DNA of 64,000 nucleotides, taken from the NCBI RefSeq assembly GCF_003265325.1, contig NZ_QGNX01000001.1:930001-994000 (forward strand), given 5' to 3'. Below, in pieces: positions 40,097-49,618 of this stretch. Both the position numbers and the translations under genes were made by a program. A model generated the notes under the pieces. The model was not told the origin of the DNA, made no database searches, and saw nothing but the letters and a program-made list of their open reading frames with translations. The stretch comes from Oceanibium sediminis (GTDB lineage: Bacteria; Pseudomonadota; Alphaproteobacteria; Rhodobacterales; Rhodobacteraceae). Numbering within the stretch: the first letter of the stretch is position 1; every line of letters starts with the position of its first letter.

Positions 40097-43000
40097 GGCA
40101 GATGGACGACGCCACCCGCGCGCAGGTCAGCGCGGCGCGGCCGGACGCCTCGACCTGGGTGTCGGCGAACGCGGGCTCGGGCAAGACGCGGGTGCTGACC
40201 GACCGGGTGGCGCGGCTGCTGCTCAGGGGCAACGATCCGCAGCGCATCCTGTGCCTGACCTACACCAAGGCCGCGGCGGGAGAGATGCAGAACCGCCTGT
40301 TTGCCCGCCTCGGCGCCTGGGCGATGCTGGAGGATGACGCCCTTCGCGCGCAGCTGGCCGAACTGGGCGAGGCGGCCCAGGCGATCACCGACGACCAGCT
40401 TGCCAAGGCGCGAACGCTGTTCGCCCGCGCGCTTGAGGTGCCCGGCGGGCTGAAGATCCAGACGATCCACTCCTTCTGCGAGGCGCTGCTGCGCCGTTTC
40501 CCGCTGGAGGCTGGCGTCTCGCCCCAGTTCGAGGTGATGGAGGATCGCCAGGCGGCCCAGCTTCGCGGCCAGCTTGCCGAGCAACTGGCGGACGACCCGG
40601 CATCGGGCTTCCCCGAGCTTGCGCCGCATATCCACGGGGCGAGCCTCGGCATCGACGACCTGCTCAGGGAAATCCTTCAGCACCGCGACCGCTACCGTGC
40701 GGACCCCGACGGCCCGGCACTGGCGCGCGCACTGGGGCTGGACGGTCCCGCGCCCGACCCGATGGCGGTTCTGACGCTGCCGCAGTTCGACGCGCTGATC
40801 GGAGCGCTCGGCATGGCCACGGGCGCGGGCGCTAAGGCGATGAAAGCGGCGCTGGTCGCCCTGCGCAGCGGCGCGCCCGGCGCGCTGGACGACGCACGGA
40901 CCGTGTACCTGAAGAAGGACGGCACCCCGGTCGCCGACAGGACGCTGGCCCCGAAGGCCGCCGCCACGGCGGAACCGGACACGCTGGAGTGGAACACCCG
41001 CATCGCCCGCGCGCTGGAACAGGGCGTGGACCGCGAGCGGGCCGAGGCAGCACTCGCCGCCACGCGCCCGCTGCTGCGCTTCGGCAAGGCCTTCGTCGCC
41101 GCCTGGGACAAGGCCAAGGCGGCGCGCGGGCTGCTGGACTACGACGACCAGATCCGCCTTGCCGCCGCCCTGCTGAACGACGGAGAGGCGCGCGACTGGG
41201 TGCGCTACCGCCTCGACGGGGGGATCGATCACGTGCTGGTGGACGAGGCGCAGGACACCAGCCCCGCGCAATGGGCGGTGATCGACGCGCTGACGGCGGA
41301 ATTCTTCGCCGGGCAAGGCGCGCGCGACCTGTTGCGCACCGTCTTCGTCGTCGGGGACGAAAAACAGTCGATCTATTCCTTCCAGGGCGCGGACCCGGCC
41401 GCCTTCGGCGACCAGCGCCAGGCCTATGCCGACCAGCTTGGCCAGGTGGAGGACCGGCTCGAGGCGGTGGAGCTGCTGCATTCCTTTCGCTCGGCGCGTC
41501 CGATCCTCGACCTCGTGGACGAGGTGATGGCCGAGCGGGCCGAGGCGATCGGCTCCACCGGGGCGCCGCCCGAGCACAAGGCGTTCCACGCCAACCGCCC
41601 CGGCCGGGTGGAGGTCTGGCCCTTCGTGCTGCCCGACGATAAGCCTGAACGCGGCCCCTGGTCCGACCCGGTGGACAGCCCCCTGCCAAGTGCTGCGCCG
41701 CAGAAACTGGCGCAGCTTCTGGCCGACAGGGTGGCCGGGATGCTGGCCGCCGGAACGCCGCTGCCCGGCACCGGGCGGGCGGTGCGCGCCGATGACATCC
41801 TGATCCTCGTGCGCAGCCGGGGCCGGCTGTTCCGCGCGATCCTGAAGGCGCTGAAGTCGAACGGCGTGCCGGTGGCGGGGGCGGACCGGCTCAGGATCAT
41901 GCAGAACCTCGCCGTGCGCGACCTGCGCTCGCTTCTGCGGGCGGTGGCGACACCCTGGGACGACCTGTCCCTGGCCGAGGCGATGCGCTCACCCTTCCTC
42001 GGGCTGAGCGAGCAGGACCTGTTCACCCTGGCGCATCGCCGCCCCGGCACGCTGGAGGCGCGCTTTCACGCCCACGCGGCGGCGCACCCCCGCGCCTACG
42101 CGATCTATGACGACCTGCGCCGCCAGGCGGATTTCCTGCGCGCCTACGAAATGCTCGACCGGGTGCTGGTGCGACACGGCGGCTGGGCGGCCCTGCGCAC
42201 CCGCATGGGCGTGGAGGCGGAGGAGGCGGTGGCGGCGCTGCTGCAACTCGCGCTCAGCTACGAGCGGGTGGAGCCGCCGACGCTGACCGGCTTCCTCGAC
42301 TGGCTGGACAGCGACGACCCCGAGATCAAGCGCCAGCTTGACCCGGCGGGGGGCGAGGTGCGGGTGATGACCATCCACGGGGCCAAGGGTTTGGAAGCGC
42401 CGGTGGTGATCCTGCCGGACACCGCGCCGCAGCAGGGGCGGGACTCGGCCCGGTTGCAGCCCCTCGGCGCGGACGCCGTCGCGCTGCGGGGCGACGCCAC
42501 CGCGCGCCCCGGTGCGATCCGCGCCGCCATCGACGACAAGAAGGACCGCGCAGAGCGCGAGAATTGGCGGCTGCTCTATGTCGCCATGACCCGCGCGGAG
42601 CGGTGGTTGATCGTCGCCGGCGCGGGCGAGGAAAGCGGCGCCGAAAAGGGCTGGTACGGCCCGATCCGCGAGGCGATGGCCGCGATGCCCGGCGTGGTGG
42701 ACGACGACGGCACGCTCCTGCTGCAGGAAGGCTGGGAAGACCACGCGGCCCCGGCGCAGACACCGCCCGAAAGCGCCGACGCCCCGCCGCCGCCGCCGGA
42801 GTGGTTGCAGCGCAGAGCCCCGGCCCCGGCGCGCGCGCCGGATGCGATCGCGCCCTCGCGCCTGCATGGCCCGGAAAACGGGACCGAGGCGGGCACCGGC
42901 CACGCCGGGCTGGACCGGGCCGAGGCGATGGACCGCGGGACGCGCCTGCACCTGCTGATGGAGCACCTTGTCTCCGTACCCGAGGCGGAGCGTATGGCCA

Positions 43001-43422
43001 CCGGCCTGCGCCTGCTGTCACCTGAGCCGGACCAAACGCTGGTGGCGGAGGCCTGCGCGGTTTTCGCGAACCCCGCGCTCGCCTGGATCTTCGCGCCGCA
43101 CGGCCTGTCCGAAGTGCCGGTGCGCGGGCTGGTGAACGGCCTTGGCGCCGCGCCGCTGAACGGCGTGATCGACCGGCTGATCCCGGGCCCGGAGACGGTC
43201 TGGGTCATCGACTACAAGTCGGACGCGGGCCCCCCCGGCCCTGTGGACCTGATCCCGGACGCCTATGCCGCCCAGCTTGCGCTTTACGTCTCAGCGCTGG
43301 CGCAGATCTACCCCGGCCGGCAGGTGCGCGGCGCGATCCTTTGGACTCGTGACGGCGGCCACCTGACGCCGCTGTCCCACGAAGCCGTGAGCGCGGCCCT
43401 GCAAAGGCCGACCGGCCATTGA
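40093..43422 (+). CDS. addA: Double-strand break repair helicase AddA
   Basis: A UvrD-family helicase/nuclease of 1109 residues. Motif I is [14 protein letters not shown], motif II is [14 protein letters not shown], and later helicase motifs include [14 protein letters not shown] and [10 protein letters not shown]. The C-terminal nuclease has VWVIDYKSD. It pairs with AddB. GGAGGAG before the ATG at 40093 supports this start; an ATG three codons later is possible. The gene is GC-rich and very long open frames on the opposite strand across this locus are not coding. Confidence 0.96.
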   Translation: MRQMDDATRAQVSAARPDASTWVSANAGSGKTRVLTDRVARLLLRGNDPQRILCLTYTKAAAGEMQNRLFARLGAWAMLEDDALRAQLAELGEAAQAITDDQLAKARTLFARALEVPGGLKIQTIHSFCEALLRRFPLEAGVSPQFEVMEDRQAAQLRGQLAEQLADDPASGFPELAPHIHGASLGIDDLLREILQHRDRYRADPDGPALARALGLDGPAPDPMAVLTLPQFDALIGALGMATGAGAKAMKAALVALRSGAPGALDDARTVYLKKDGTPVADRTLAPKAAATAEPDTLEWNTRIARALEQGVDRERAEAALAATRPLLRFGKAFVAAWDKAKAARGLLDYDDQIRLAAALLNDGEARDWVRYRLDGGIDHVLVDEAQDTSPAQWAVIDALTAEFFAGQGARDLLRTVFVVGDEKQSIYSFQGADPAAFGDQRQAYADQLGQVEDRLEAVELLHSFRSARPILDLVDEVMAERAEAIGSTGAPPEHKAFHANRPGRVEVWPFVLPDDKPERGPWSDPVDSPLPSAAPQKLAQLLADRVAGMLAAGTPLPGTGRAVRADDILILVRSRGRLFRAILKALKSNGVPVAGADRLRIMQNLAVRDLRSLLRAVATPWDDLSLAEAMRSPFLGLSEQDLFTLAHRRPGTLEARFHAHAAAHPRAYAIYDDLRRQADFLRAYEMLDRVLVRHGGWAALRTRMGVEAEEAVAALLQLALSYERVEPPTLTGFLDWLDSDDPEIKRQLDPAGGEVRVMTIHGAKGLEAPVVILPDTAPQQGRDSARLQPLGADAVALRGDATARPGAIRAAIDDKKDRAERENWRLLYVAMTRAERWLIVAGAGEESGAEKGWYGPIREAMAAMPGVVDDDGTLLLQEGWEDHAAPAQTPPESADAPPPPPEWLQRRAPAPARAPDAIAPSRLHGPENGTEAGTGHAGLDRAEAMDRGTRLHLLMEHLVSVPEAERMATGLRLLSPEPDQTLVAEACAVFANPALAWIFAPHGLSEVPVRGLVNGLGAAPLNGVIDRLIPGPETVWVIDYKSDAGPPGPVDLIPDAYAAQLALYVSALAQIYPGRQVRGAILWTRDGGHLTPLSHEAVSAALQRPTGH

Positions 43423-43490
43423 CCATCCCGGGGGGGGCACTTACCTTGACGCCTCAACGCAAGACCTGCGGGCAGATGAGGAGGCCAGAC

Positions 43491-43811
43491 ATGGCAACGG
43501 TAAAAGTGACTGACAGCACGTTCGAGGCCGAAGTGGTCAACTCGGACATCCCCGTCGTGGTGGATTTCTGGGCGGAATGGTGCGGCCCCTGCAAACAGAT
43601 CGGCCCCGCCCTTGAGGAACTGTCAGAGGAATACGCAGGCAAGATCAAGGTAGCCAAGGTCAACGTCGACGAGAACCCCAGCTCGCCCAGCCAGCTTGGC
43701 GTGCGCGGCATCCCCGCGCTGTTCCTGTTCAAGGACGGCCAGGTCGTGTCCAACAAGACTGGCGCCGCCCCGAAAGCAGCGCTTCAGGGCTGGATCGAAA
43801 GCGCGCTCTGA
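43491..43811 (+). CDS. trxA: Thioredoxin
   Basis: A thioredoxin of 106 residues with the active site WCGPC (C31, C34) and the cis-Pro in RGIPALFLF. It is the general cytoplasmic disulfide reductant and would serve CysH. ATG at 43491 with GAGGAGG upstream. It is the last gene of the tsaE-to-trxA run and is followed at once by an intrinsic terminator. The 68-base gap after addA may hold its own promoter. Confidence 0.97.
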   Translation: MATVKVTDSTFEAEVVNSDIPVVVDFWAEWCGPCKQIGPALEELSEEYAGKIKVAKVNVDENPSSPSQLGVRGIPALFLFKDGQVVSNKTGAAPKAALQGWIESAL

Positions 43812-43836
43812 AGACCGCGCAAGCGATGGATCATGC

Positions 43837-43871
43837 AGACCCCCGTGCCGGACCGGCGCGGGGGTCTTTTT
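43837..43871 (+). terminator. Intrinsic terminator of trxA
   Basis: A stem AGACCCCCG.GCCGG against CCGGC.CGGGGGTCT with a short loop, followed by TTTTT. This is the clearest Rho-independent terminator in the window. It closes the tsaE-trxA transcription unit, 25 bases after the trxA stop. Confidence 0.92.
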
Positions 43872-43900
43872 CTGTGCGGATGGCCGGTCGGTGCAGCAGG

Positions 43901-45091
43901 TCACGGGGCGGCGGCAAAATCGATGATCTGGCGTATCAGCGCATCCCACAGCGGTTCCTGCGGGGCGAGGATGTGGTTGCTGCTTTCATACTGGCGCAGC
44001 ACTGCGCCGGGGATGCCCGCAGCCAGCGCCCGACCCTGGGCCAGGGGCTGAACCGCGTCGTCCGTGGCGTGCAGCACCAGTGTCGGCGCCGTGACCTTTC
44101 CAAGGATTCCCGACACGTCATGGCGATCGATCGCCTTGCGCAAGGCCACGGCCGTCTCTCCATCCGCTGAAGCGAGCTGGACGGCGACCAGGTGGGCCAG
44201 CTGCTCGGACGTGGCGCTTGGCATGTAGATTGTCGAGAACGCGTTGAGAAACGCCGAGCCCGGGCGGCCCCAGCCCTCACGGATCAGGGTGAGCTGGGTC
44301 GCCTCCAAGGCGTGCTCTTCCTCTGACAGGCGGTGATGGCGGCCCACAGCGTAGCCCCCGCAGGTGATCAGCGCGGACACCCGCTCCGGGTAGCGCGCGG
44401 CAAAGGCGATCGCCACAGGGGCCGCCTGGGACGCGGCATAGATCGGAAAGCGCTGCGCCTGGGCCGCATTGGCGACGGCGGCCAGGTCTTCGACCTGCCG
44501 GTCGAGGGACAGGTCGCTGACCCCTCGCGCGGACATGCCGGTGCCGCGCGGGTCATAGCGGATGACGGTGAACGCCGCGCCGAGGCGCTCCAGAAGCGGG
44601 CCGAAGATCGGACTGTCGAGGTCATGTTCCAGGTGGCCCAGCCAGTGCCCGCCCCGCAGCAGGAATGGACCCGTCCCATGCTGCGCAAAGGCGATATGGG
44701 TGCCGTCGGGCGAGGTGGCGATCCGCACCGTCTGTCGGGCGGCGGGGCGATCGGGCGTCCCGGCCGGGGCGGCGCTGCCCTCGGGCCGGGAAAGCGGCGG
44801 CACCAGCATCAACCCCACCTTGCGCACGGTTCGGATCACCTGCTGGCGCGCGCCGTCATCGCCCACGGCGCGGCGCGCGGCGGCGATCCGCGCGGATATG
44901 GTCGCTTCCGAGACGATCCGCCCGCCCCAGACAGTCTCGATCATCTCGTCCCGCGTCACCACGCGGCCCGGATTCTCGGCCAGCAGCAGCAACAGGCGAA
45001 ACACCTGCGGCTCCACATCCTGCCGAATGCCACCGCGGGTCAGTTCATACCGCTCCGGGTCGAGGACGACGCTGCCAAATTCAAAGCTCAT
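43901..45091 (-). CDS. Winged-helix DNA-binding domain fused to an alpha/beta hydrolase
   Basis: A protein of 396 residues. Residues 1-100 form an OmpR/CadC-type winged helix (VEPQVFRLLLLLAENPGRVV, then ARRAVGDDG, VIRTVRKVGLML). From about 120 an alpha/beta hydrolase follows, with oxyanion-side RYDPRGTGMS, a nucleophile elbow reading AASQA with S221 instead of GxSxG, acid D344/D345 in HATDDAV, and H373 in SSNHI. A ligand-sensing or substrate-processing regulator is likely. There is no receiver domain or membrane segment. The ATG at 45091 precedes the wing directly. The target is unknown. Confidence 0.87.
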   Translation of the reverse strand: MSFEFGSVVLDPERYELTRGGIRQDVEPQVFRLLLLLAENPGRVVTRDEMIETVWGGRIVSEATISARIAAARRAVGDDGARQQVIRTVRKVGLMLVPPLSRPEGSAAPAGTPDRPAARQTVRIATSPDGTHIAFAQHGTGPFLLRGGHWLGHLEHDLDSPIFGPLLERLGAAFTVIRYDPRGTGMSARGVSDLSLDRQVEDLAAVANAAQAQRFPIYAASQAAPVAIAFAARYPERVSALITCGGYAVGRHHRLSEEEHALEATQLTLIREGWGRPGSAFLNAFSTIYMPSATSEQLAHLVAVQLASADGETAVALRKAIDRHDVSGILGKVTAPTLVLHATDDAVQPLAQGRALAAGIPGAVLRQYESSNHILAPQEPLWDALIRQIIDFAAAP

Positions 45092-45242
45092 GCCCGAAGG
45101 ATGATGCCGCCGTCAGCTTGGGCGCAAGAAAAAAGCGGTGTCTCGGGGAAATCACAAGGCGCTCTAAAGGTTGCGTTCAAGCACCGTGGCGGCGGGCGCG
45201 GCATGCTGGGGCCATCGGAACGCAGAGGGAGGAGCGACCTTC

Positions 45243-45431
45243 ATGACCCGCGCAGAGGCATCCCGGATCAGGACCCGCGCCGACGGATCCATCGATACCG
45301 CCCATTACATCGCGCGCAGCCGCCTGTTGCGCAGCAAGGCGGCGCATGCGTCGCGCCGGTCCCTGTGGCGCTGGATTTGCGGCGCGGCCCGGCCGGCCCG
45401 GCAAAATCCGCATCCGCTGACCGAAAGCTGA
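45243..45431 (+). CDS. Small basic protein with the IDTAHYIARSRLLRSKAAH motif
   Basis: A hypothetical protein of 62 residues. GGAGGAG lies 8 bases before the ATG at 45243, one of the best ribosome sites in the window, which argues for a real gene. The segment RTRADGSIDTAHYIARSRLL looks like a small-protein family I have seen in Roseobacter-group genomes, but I cannot name it. It is strongly positive (many Arg) and has no membrane segment. It is divergent from the winged-helix/hydrolase gene, which may regulate it. 45432-45558 after it shows no gene. Confidence 0.65.
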   Translation: MTRAEASRIRTRADGSIDTAHYIARSRLLRSKAAHASRRSLWRWICGAARPARQNPHPLTES

Positions 45432-45558
45432 GATTGAGAGGTGCGCCAGCCGCACGCGGGGCATTTGCTGCCGGTGCCGGTGAGGGCCGAACCTGGTGCG
45501 CGCCTGTCGCGCTCAGGCTCCGGCCCGGGACCGCGGCAGATGCCCCAACAAGAGGGGC

Positions 45559-46827
45559 TCAGCCGTTTTCGCGCAGCACGTTTCCGGCCAGGTAGAGCGA
45601 GCCGCTGATCAGGATGCGCGCCTGCGGCTCGGCGGCGGCGATCTCGGCCACCGCCTCGGCCAGGGTATCGGAGGCGGTGACCTGCTCGAAGCCCGCGTCG
45701 CGGGCCATGCGCGCGGTGTCCTCGGCGGGAAGGGTCGCCGTTTCCCCGGGGATGGAGACGGCGTGCAGGCTTTGCGCCACGCTGGCCAGCGGGCGGAAGT
45801 AGCCGGTCACGTCCTTCGTCTTCAACATGCCCGAGACCAGGTGCAACGGGCGCGCGTCCAGCCGCCCGAGCGCTTCGGCCAGGGCCTCGCCCGCGGCGGG
45901 GTTGTGGCCGCCGTCCAGCCAGAGTTCCGCGGTTCCGGCCGCCTCGACCAGCGGGCCGTGGCGCAGGCGTTGCAGGCGCGCGGGCCAGACGGCTTTCGTC
46001 ACGGCGGCCTCGGGGTCGCCCTCGCCCAGCAGGCGCAGGGTGGCCAGGGCGGTGCCCGCGTTCACCACCTGGTGCGCGCCGATCAGGTTGGGGCGGGGCA
46101 GGTCCAGCAGGCCTGATTCGTCCTGGTAGGCGATACGCCCGTGTTCTTCCCAGATCTGGAAATCGCGGTTGGCCATGATCAGCGGAGCGCCCTTGCGCGC
46201 GGCGGTGGCTTCGATCACCGCCTCGGCCTCGGGGACTTGCGGGGCGATCACGGCGGGGATGCCGGGCTTGATGATGCCCGCCTTTTCGCCCGCGATCTCG
46301 GCCACGGTTTCGCCCAGGAACTGCTGGTGATCCAACGAGACGGGCGTGATCACGCAGACCTTGGGCGTCACCACGTTGGTCGCGTCCAGCCGCCCGCCAA
46401 GGCCGACTTCCAGCAGCGTGTAATCGGCGGGGGTGCGCGCGAAGGCGACGAAGGCGGCGGCGGTCGTGATCTCGAAATAGGTGATCGGGGCGCCTTCGTT
46501 GGCGGCCTCGCATTCCGCCAGGATATCGGCGAGGGCCTGTTCGCCGATGACCTCACCTGCGACGGTGATCCGTTCGTGGAACCGCGCCAGGTGGGGCGAG
46601 GTATAGGCATGCACCGTCTTGCCGGCGCCTTCCAGCCCGGCGCGGATCATCGCCTGGGTCGAGCCCTTGCCGTTGGTCCCGGCCAGCAGGATCGCGGGCG
46701 GGATCGCCTTTTCAGGGTTCCCTAGCGCGCGCAGGATCCGGTGCATCCGGGTCAGCGACAGGTCGATGACCTTTGGATGCAGGCTCATCATCCGCGACAA
46801 AAGCGTGTCGCTATGTTCCCGGGTCAC
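45559..46827 (-). CDS. folC: Bifunctional dihydrofolate/folylpolyglutamate synthase
   Basis: FolC adds glutamate to dihydropteroate and then to folates. The protein has 422 residues. The ATP loop is LAGTNGKGSTQAM, folate-binding loop features follow in VGLGGRLDATN, and the C-terminal Mur-ligase domain contains WLDGGHNPAAG. The start is GTG at 46827, overlapping the accD stop as GTGA; the internal ATG MMSLHP is a possible alternative. accD-folC is a common operon order. Confidence 0.95.
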   Translation of the reverse strand: MTREHSDTLLSRMMSLHPKVIDLSLTRMHRILRALGNPEKAIPPAILLAGTNGKGSTQAMIRAGLEGAGKTVHAYTSPHLARFHERITVAGEVIGEQALADILAECEAANEGAPITYFEITTAAAFVAFARTPADYTLLEVGLGGRLDATNVVTPKVCVITPVSLDHQQFLGETVAEIAGEKAGIIKPGIPAVIAPQVPEAEAVIEATAARKGAPLIMANRDFQIWEEHGRIAYQDESGLLDLPRPNLIGAHQVVNAGTALATLRLLGEGDPEAAVTKAVWPARLQRLRHGPLVEAAGTAELWLDGGHNPAAGEALAEALGRLDARPLHLVSGMLKTKDVTGYFRPLASVAQSLHAVSIPGETATLPAEDTARMARDAGFEQVTASDTLAEAVAEIAAAEPQARILISGSLYLAGNVLRENG

Positions 46828-47816
46828 GCCTTTGACGCTTTTTCGGATGCGGGTTTCGACTTGGCCTTGGTCTCCGTCGCAGGGGCTTCGGGGGCCGGGG
46901 CCTCGGGGGCGGGTGCCTGCGCCTCATCCTCGTCTTCGGGGCTGGGCAGGTCGCCGTGGGCCATGGGCGGGGCCTTCATCAGCATGTGCAGGATGGTGCC
47001 GAGTTCGGCGCGCATGTCCTTGCGCTGAACGACGCGGTCCAGCATCCCGTGGTCCAACAGGTACTCGGCGCGCTGGAATCCTTCGGGCAGGGTTTCGCGG
47101 ATGGTCTGCTCGATCACGCGCGGCCCGGCGAAGCAGATCAGCGCGTTGGGCTCGGAGATATGCACATCGCCCAGCATCGCGTAGCTGGCGGTGACGCCCC
47201 CGGTGGTGGCATGGGTCAGCACCACGATGTAGGGCAGGCCCGCTTCCTTCAGCATCTGCACCGCAACGGTGGAGCGGGGCATCTGCATCAGGCTGAGGAT
47301 GCCTTCCTGCATCCGCGCGCCGCCCGCGGCGGAAAACAGCACCAGCGGCGCGCCGACGGCCACCGCGCGCTCGGCGGCGGCGATGATGGCGTTGCCAACG
47401 TACATCCCCATGGAGCCGGACATGAACTTGAAGTCCTGCACCGCGACAACGCATTTCAGGCGGCCGATCTCGCCCTCGGCGACGATCATGGCGTCGGGGC
47501 CCTGGCTGTCCTTGCGGGCCTCTTTCAGGCGGTCGGTGTATTTCTTCTTGTCGCGGAAATGCAGCGGATCGGCGATAGGCTCGGGGACCGGCACATCGAC
47601 ATAAAGCCCGCCATCGAATATGTTCGCCAGCCGCTCACGGGGCGGGATGTACATGTGATGGTCGCAGTTGGGACAGACGTTCAGTGCATCAGCCAGTTCG
47701 CGGTGGAACAGCATCTGGCCGCACTCGTCGCACTTGGTCCACAGGTTTTCCGGCACTTCCCGGCGAGAGAAGAGCGAGTTGATCTTTGGGCGAACGTAGT
47801 TCGAAATCCAGTTCAT
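46824..47816 (-). CDS. accD: Acetyl-CoA carboxylase carboxyltransferase subunit beta
   Basis: AccD with AccA transfers the carboxyl group from biotin to acetyl-CoA, the first step of fatty acid synthesis. The 330 residues include the N-terminal zinc ribbon CDECG..CPNCDHH (27-50) and the crotonase-like core with SAAGGARMQEG. The last 45 residues are a low-complexity tail: an acidic SPEDEDEAQ, Pro/Ala/Glu repeats, and a Lys-rich end. That tail is beyond the usual family end. The start MNWISNYVRPK is typical. Confidence 0.97.
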   Translation of the reverse strand: MNWISNYVRPKINSLFSRREVPENLWTKCDECGQMLFHRELADALNVCPNCDHHMYIPPRERLANIFDGGLYVDVPVPEPIADPLHFRDKKKYTDRLKEARKDSQGPDAMIVAEGEIGRLKCVVAVQDFKFMSGSMGMYVGNAIIAAAERAVAVGAPLVLFSAAGGARMQEGILSLMQMPRSTVAVQMLKEAGLPYIVVLTHATTGGVTASYAMLGDVHISEPNALICFAGPRVIEQTIRETLPEGFQRAEYLLDHGMLDRVVQRKDMRAELGTILHMLMKAPPMAHGDLPSPEDEDEAQAPAPEAPAPEAPATETKAKSKPASEKASKA

Positions 47817-47843
47817 GGGGCCCCGGCGCTTGAGTTTCCGCGC

Positions 47844-48788
47844 CTAGTTAATCACCCTTGGCCCGCGTTGCAATCGCCGATCCCGAAGCCGGATCACCAC
47901 GTGATACCCCGCATAGGCCAGCAGGATGAACGCCAGGTTCATCACGATCATCGGGCGCACGGTTTCCACGTCCATGGGATCGAAGGGATAGGCATAGAGG
48001 CTGAGCATCCCCAGCGGACCGGGCACCGAAACGATCAGGATGCCGATGGCGTTGTTCGCAAAATGCAGCGCCGTGGCCGCCGCGATGGAGCCCCGCCGCG
48101 CCGTCAGGTGGGCCGCGATTCCGCCCAGGATCGTAGGCGCGGCAAGCACCAGCCAGGCGTTCTTGCCAAAGGCCATGGCGGTGGGCAGGTGCAGCAGGCC
48201 GAACATCGCCGTGGGCACCCCGATCCAGACCAGCGGGCTGGCGAAACGTGCGGCGAGCATGGATTGCAGGTAGCCGCGAAACACCAGTTCCTCGGCATAG
48301 ACCTGGACGAAGATCGCCAGCAGCGCCGGGATCAGCCAGAGAATCCAGCGCTCTGGCGCCAAGTTGGGCAGGTAGTCCATGAATGGCAGCGTCGCGGCGA
48401 AGGCGAGCAGACCAAAGGTGAAGAAGAACAGGCTGGCGCGCCAGAAACTGCCCCAGCCGAACCGCCCAATCGGGGCGGCCACGTCGCGGATCCGGCGGGA
48501 ATGCAGGAAGCGCAGCCCCAGCCAGACCGCAAGGATCCACCCCGAGAAGGTCAGCAGGATAGCCAGCACGCTGTCGCGGCTTTGCAGGGACGACACCCGC
48601 AACAGCTCCACCCGGTAGAGCGAGTCGCTGAAGCTGCTGATCGCATAGGCGAAGGCAAAGAAGACGGCACTCGTGGCGATGATCTGACCGGCAATGATCA
48701 GCGCGCCGGTAAACACCAGCTTCCAGACTTGCGCCTCTGGTTCGAGCGTGGCGACATGGTCGCGGTACTGGCGGATACGATAGGTCAT
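47844..48788 (-). CDS. CPBP-family intramembrane metalloprotease (CAAX protease-like)
   Basis: A polytopic membrane protein of 314 residues with about eight membrane segments. The family motifs are present: AEELVFRGYL (EExxxR), FGLLHLPTA and HFANNAIG, which supply the Glu and His metal ligands. Bacterial CPBP proteases act in peptide maturation or immunity; no substrate is evident here. The start is ATG 48788 with only a weak ribosome site. It is divergent from the LuxR-type gene, with AT-rich promoter DNA between them. Confidence 0.88.
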   Translation of the reverse strand: MTYRIRQYRDHVATLEPEAQVWKLVFTGALIIAGQIIATSAVFFAFAYAISSFSDSLYRVELLRVSSLQSRDSVLAILLTFSGWILAVWLGLRFLHSRRIRDVAAPIGRFGWGSFWRASLFFFTFGLLAFAATLPFMDYLPNLAPERWILWLIPALLAIFVQVYAEELVFRGYLQSMLAARFASPLVWIGVPTAMFGLLHLPTAMAFGKNAWLVLAAPTILGGIAAHLTARRGSIAAATALHFANNAIGILIVSVPGPLGMLSLYAYPFDPMDVETVRPMIVMNLAFILLAYAGYHVVIRLRDRRLQRGPRVIN

Positions 48789-48840
48789 CTGCAAAGATAT
48801 ATTTTTCTCAGAATGTTTCGAAAAAGAGTCTATTGTGTGG

Positions 48841-48853
48841 TGACGTAACGTCA
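48841..48853. promoter_or_regulatory. Palindrome TGACGT-A-ACGTCA before the LuxR gene
   Basis: A perfect 6+1+6 inverted repeat, 21 bases before the luxR-type start and 52 bases from the divergent CPBP gene start. It sits where an operator or activator site would be. It may be the lux-box equivalent of the adjacent regulator, or a site for another dimeric factor. Confidence 0.45.
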
Positions 48854-48874
48854 GTTTCGGGCTCAAGGAGCAGG

Positions 48875-49618
48875 ATGATCCGGCAAGGCGATGCCGTATA
48901 CACCGAATACCTAAAGGCGTGTGCAAAAACTCGCTGGTCGGAGGAGCTTTGGGCGCTCACCGTCGCCTTCCTCGAGGGAGAGGGGTTCGCCCGCATCAGC
49001 TATCACCACATGCCCCCGCTCGGCGCGCCGGACGCGGGGCGGGTCCGGGTCGTCACCCACGGGTTTCCGCAGGAATGGGTGCAGGACTACATCCGCGAAA
49101 AGCTGTTCCGCAAAGATCCGATCCCCGCGCAGGCGGTCGCGAGCTACGCGCCGTTCCGCTGGTCGGAGGTCGAGTCCCTGCGCACGCTGACCCGCTCGGA
49201 AAGCGACTTCCTGTCGCGCATGGCGCAGGCCGGGCTTGGCGACGGGCTCGCGGTGCAGGTCTTCGGTCCGGGCGGGCGGAACGGTTATTTCGGCTTGGGG
49301 TTCGGGGCGGGCGATCCGCCCGATGTGCCGACCGACGCCCTGTTGAAGTACCAGGCCGGGCTGCAACTGGCGCATCTGCGCTACTGCCACATCCTTGCCG
49401 AAACGCTGCCCCCCGCCCCGGCCCTGTCCGAGCGGGAGCGGGAGTTGCTACAATGGGTGGCGCTCGGCAAGAGCAACAGCGTTATCGCGGACCTGATGGG
49501 GATCTCGCCCCACACGGTCGATGCCTACATGCGGCGCGTCTTCCTGAAACTGGGCACGTCCGACCGGGTGTCGGCGGCGATCCGCGGGCTCGGCTCGGCG
49601 CTGATCCGGGACTTCTGA
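48875..49618 (+). CDS. LuxR-family regulator with autoinducer-binding domain (solo)
   Basis: A regulator of 247 residues. The N-terminal part (about 15-165) looks like the acyl-homoserine-lactone binding domain, with ISYHHMPP, DYIREKLFRKDP and PFRWSEV. The C-terminal LuxR helix-turn-helix is LSERERELLQW to LGTSDRVSAAI. The ATG at 48875 has AAGGAG 6 bases upstream. No luxI synthase is in the window, so it is a solo that may sense self or foreign signals, or another small molecule. Confidence 0.9.
   Translation: MIRQGDAVYTEYLKACAKTRWSEELWALTVAFLEGEGFARISYHHMPPLGAPDAGRVRVVTHGFPQEWVQDYIREKLFRKDPIPAQAVASYAPFRWSEVESLRTLTRSESDFLSRMAQAGLGDGLAVQVFGPGGRNGYFGLGFGAGDPPDVPTDALLKYQAGLQLAHLRYCHILAETLPPAPALSERERELLQWVALGKSNSVIADLMGISPHTVDAYMRRVFLKLGTSDRVSAAIRGLGSALIRDF

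Noticed and set aside
43439-43490. Short coding extension upstream of trxA
   Set aside because: The frame is open from 43419, but GAGGAGG directly precedes the ATG at 43491, and thioredoxin length and start fit there exactly.
48875-49618. Possible quorum-sensing luxI/luxR pair
   Set aside because: No luxI-like synthase is found beside the LuxR gene. The neighbours are a CPBP protease and a non-coding region.
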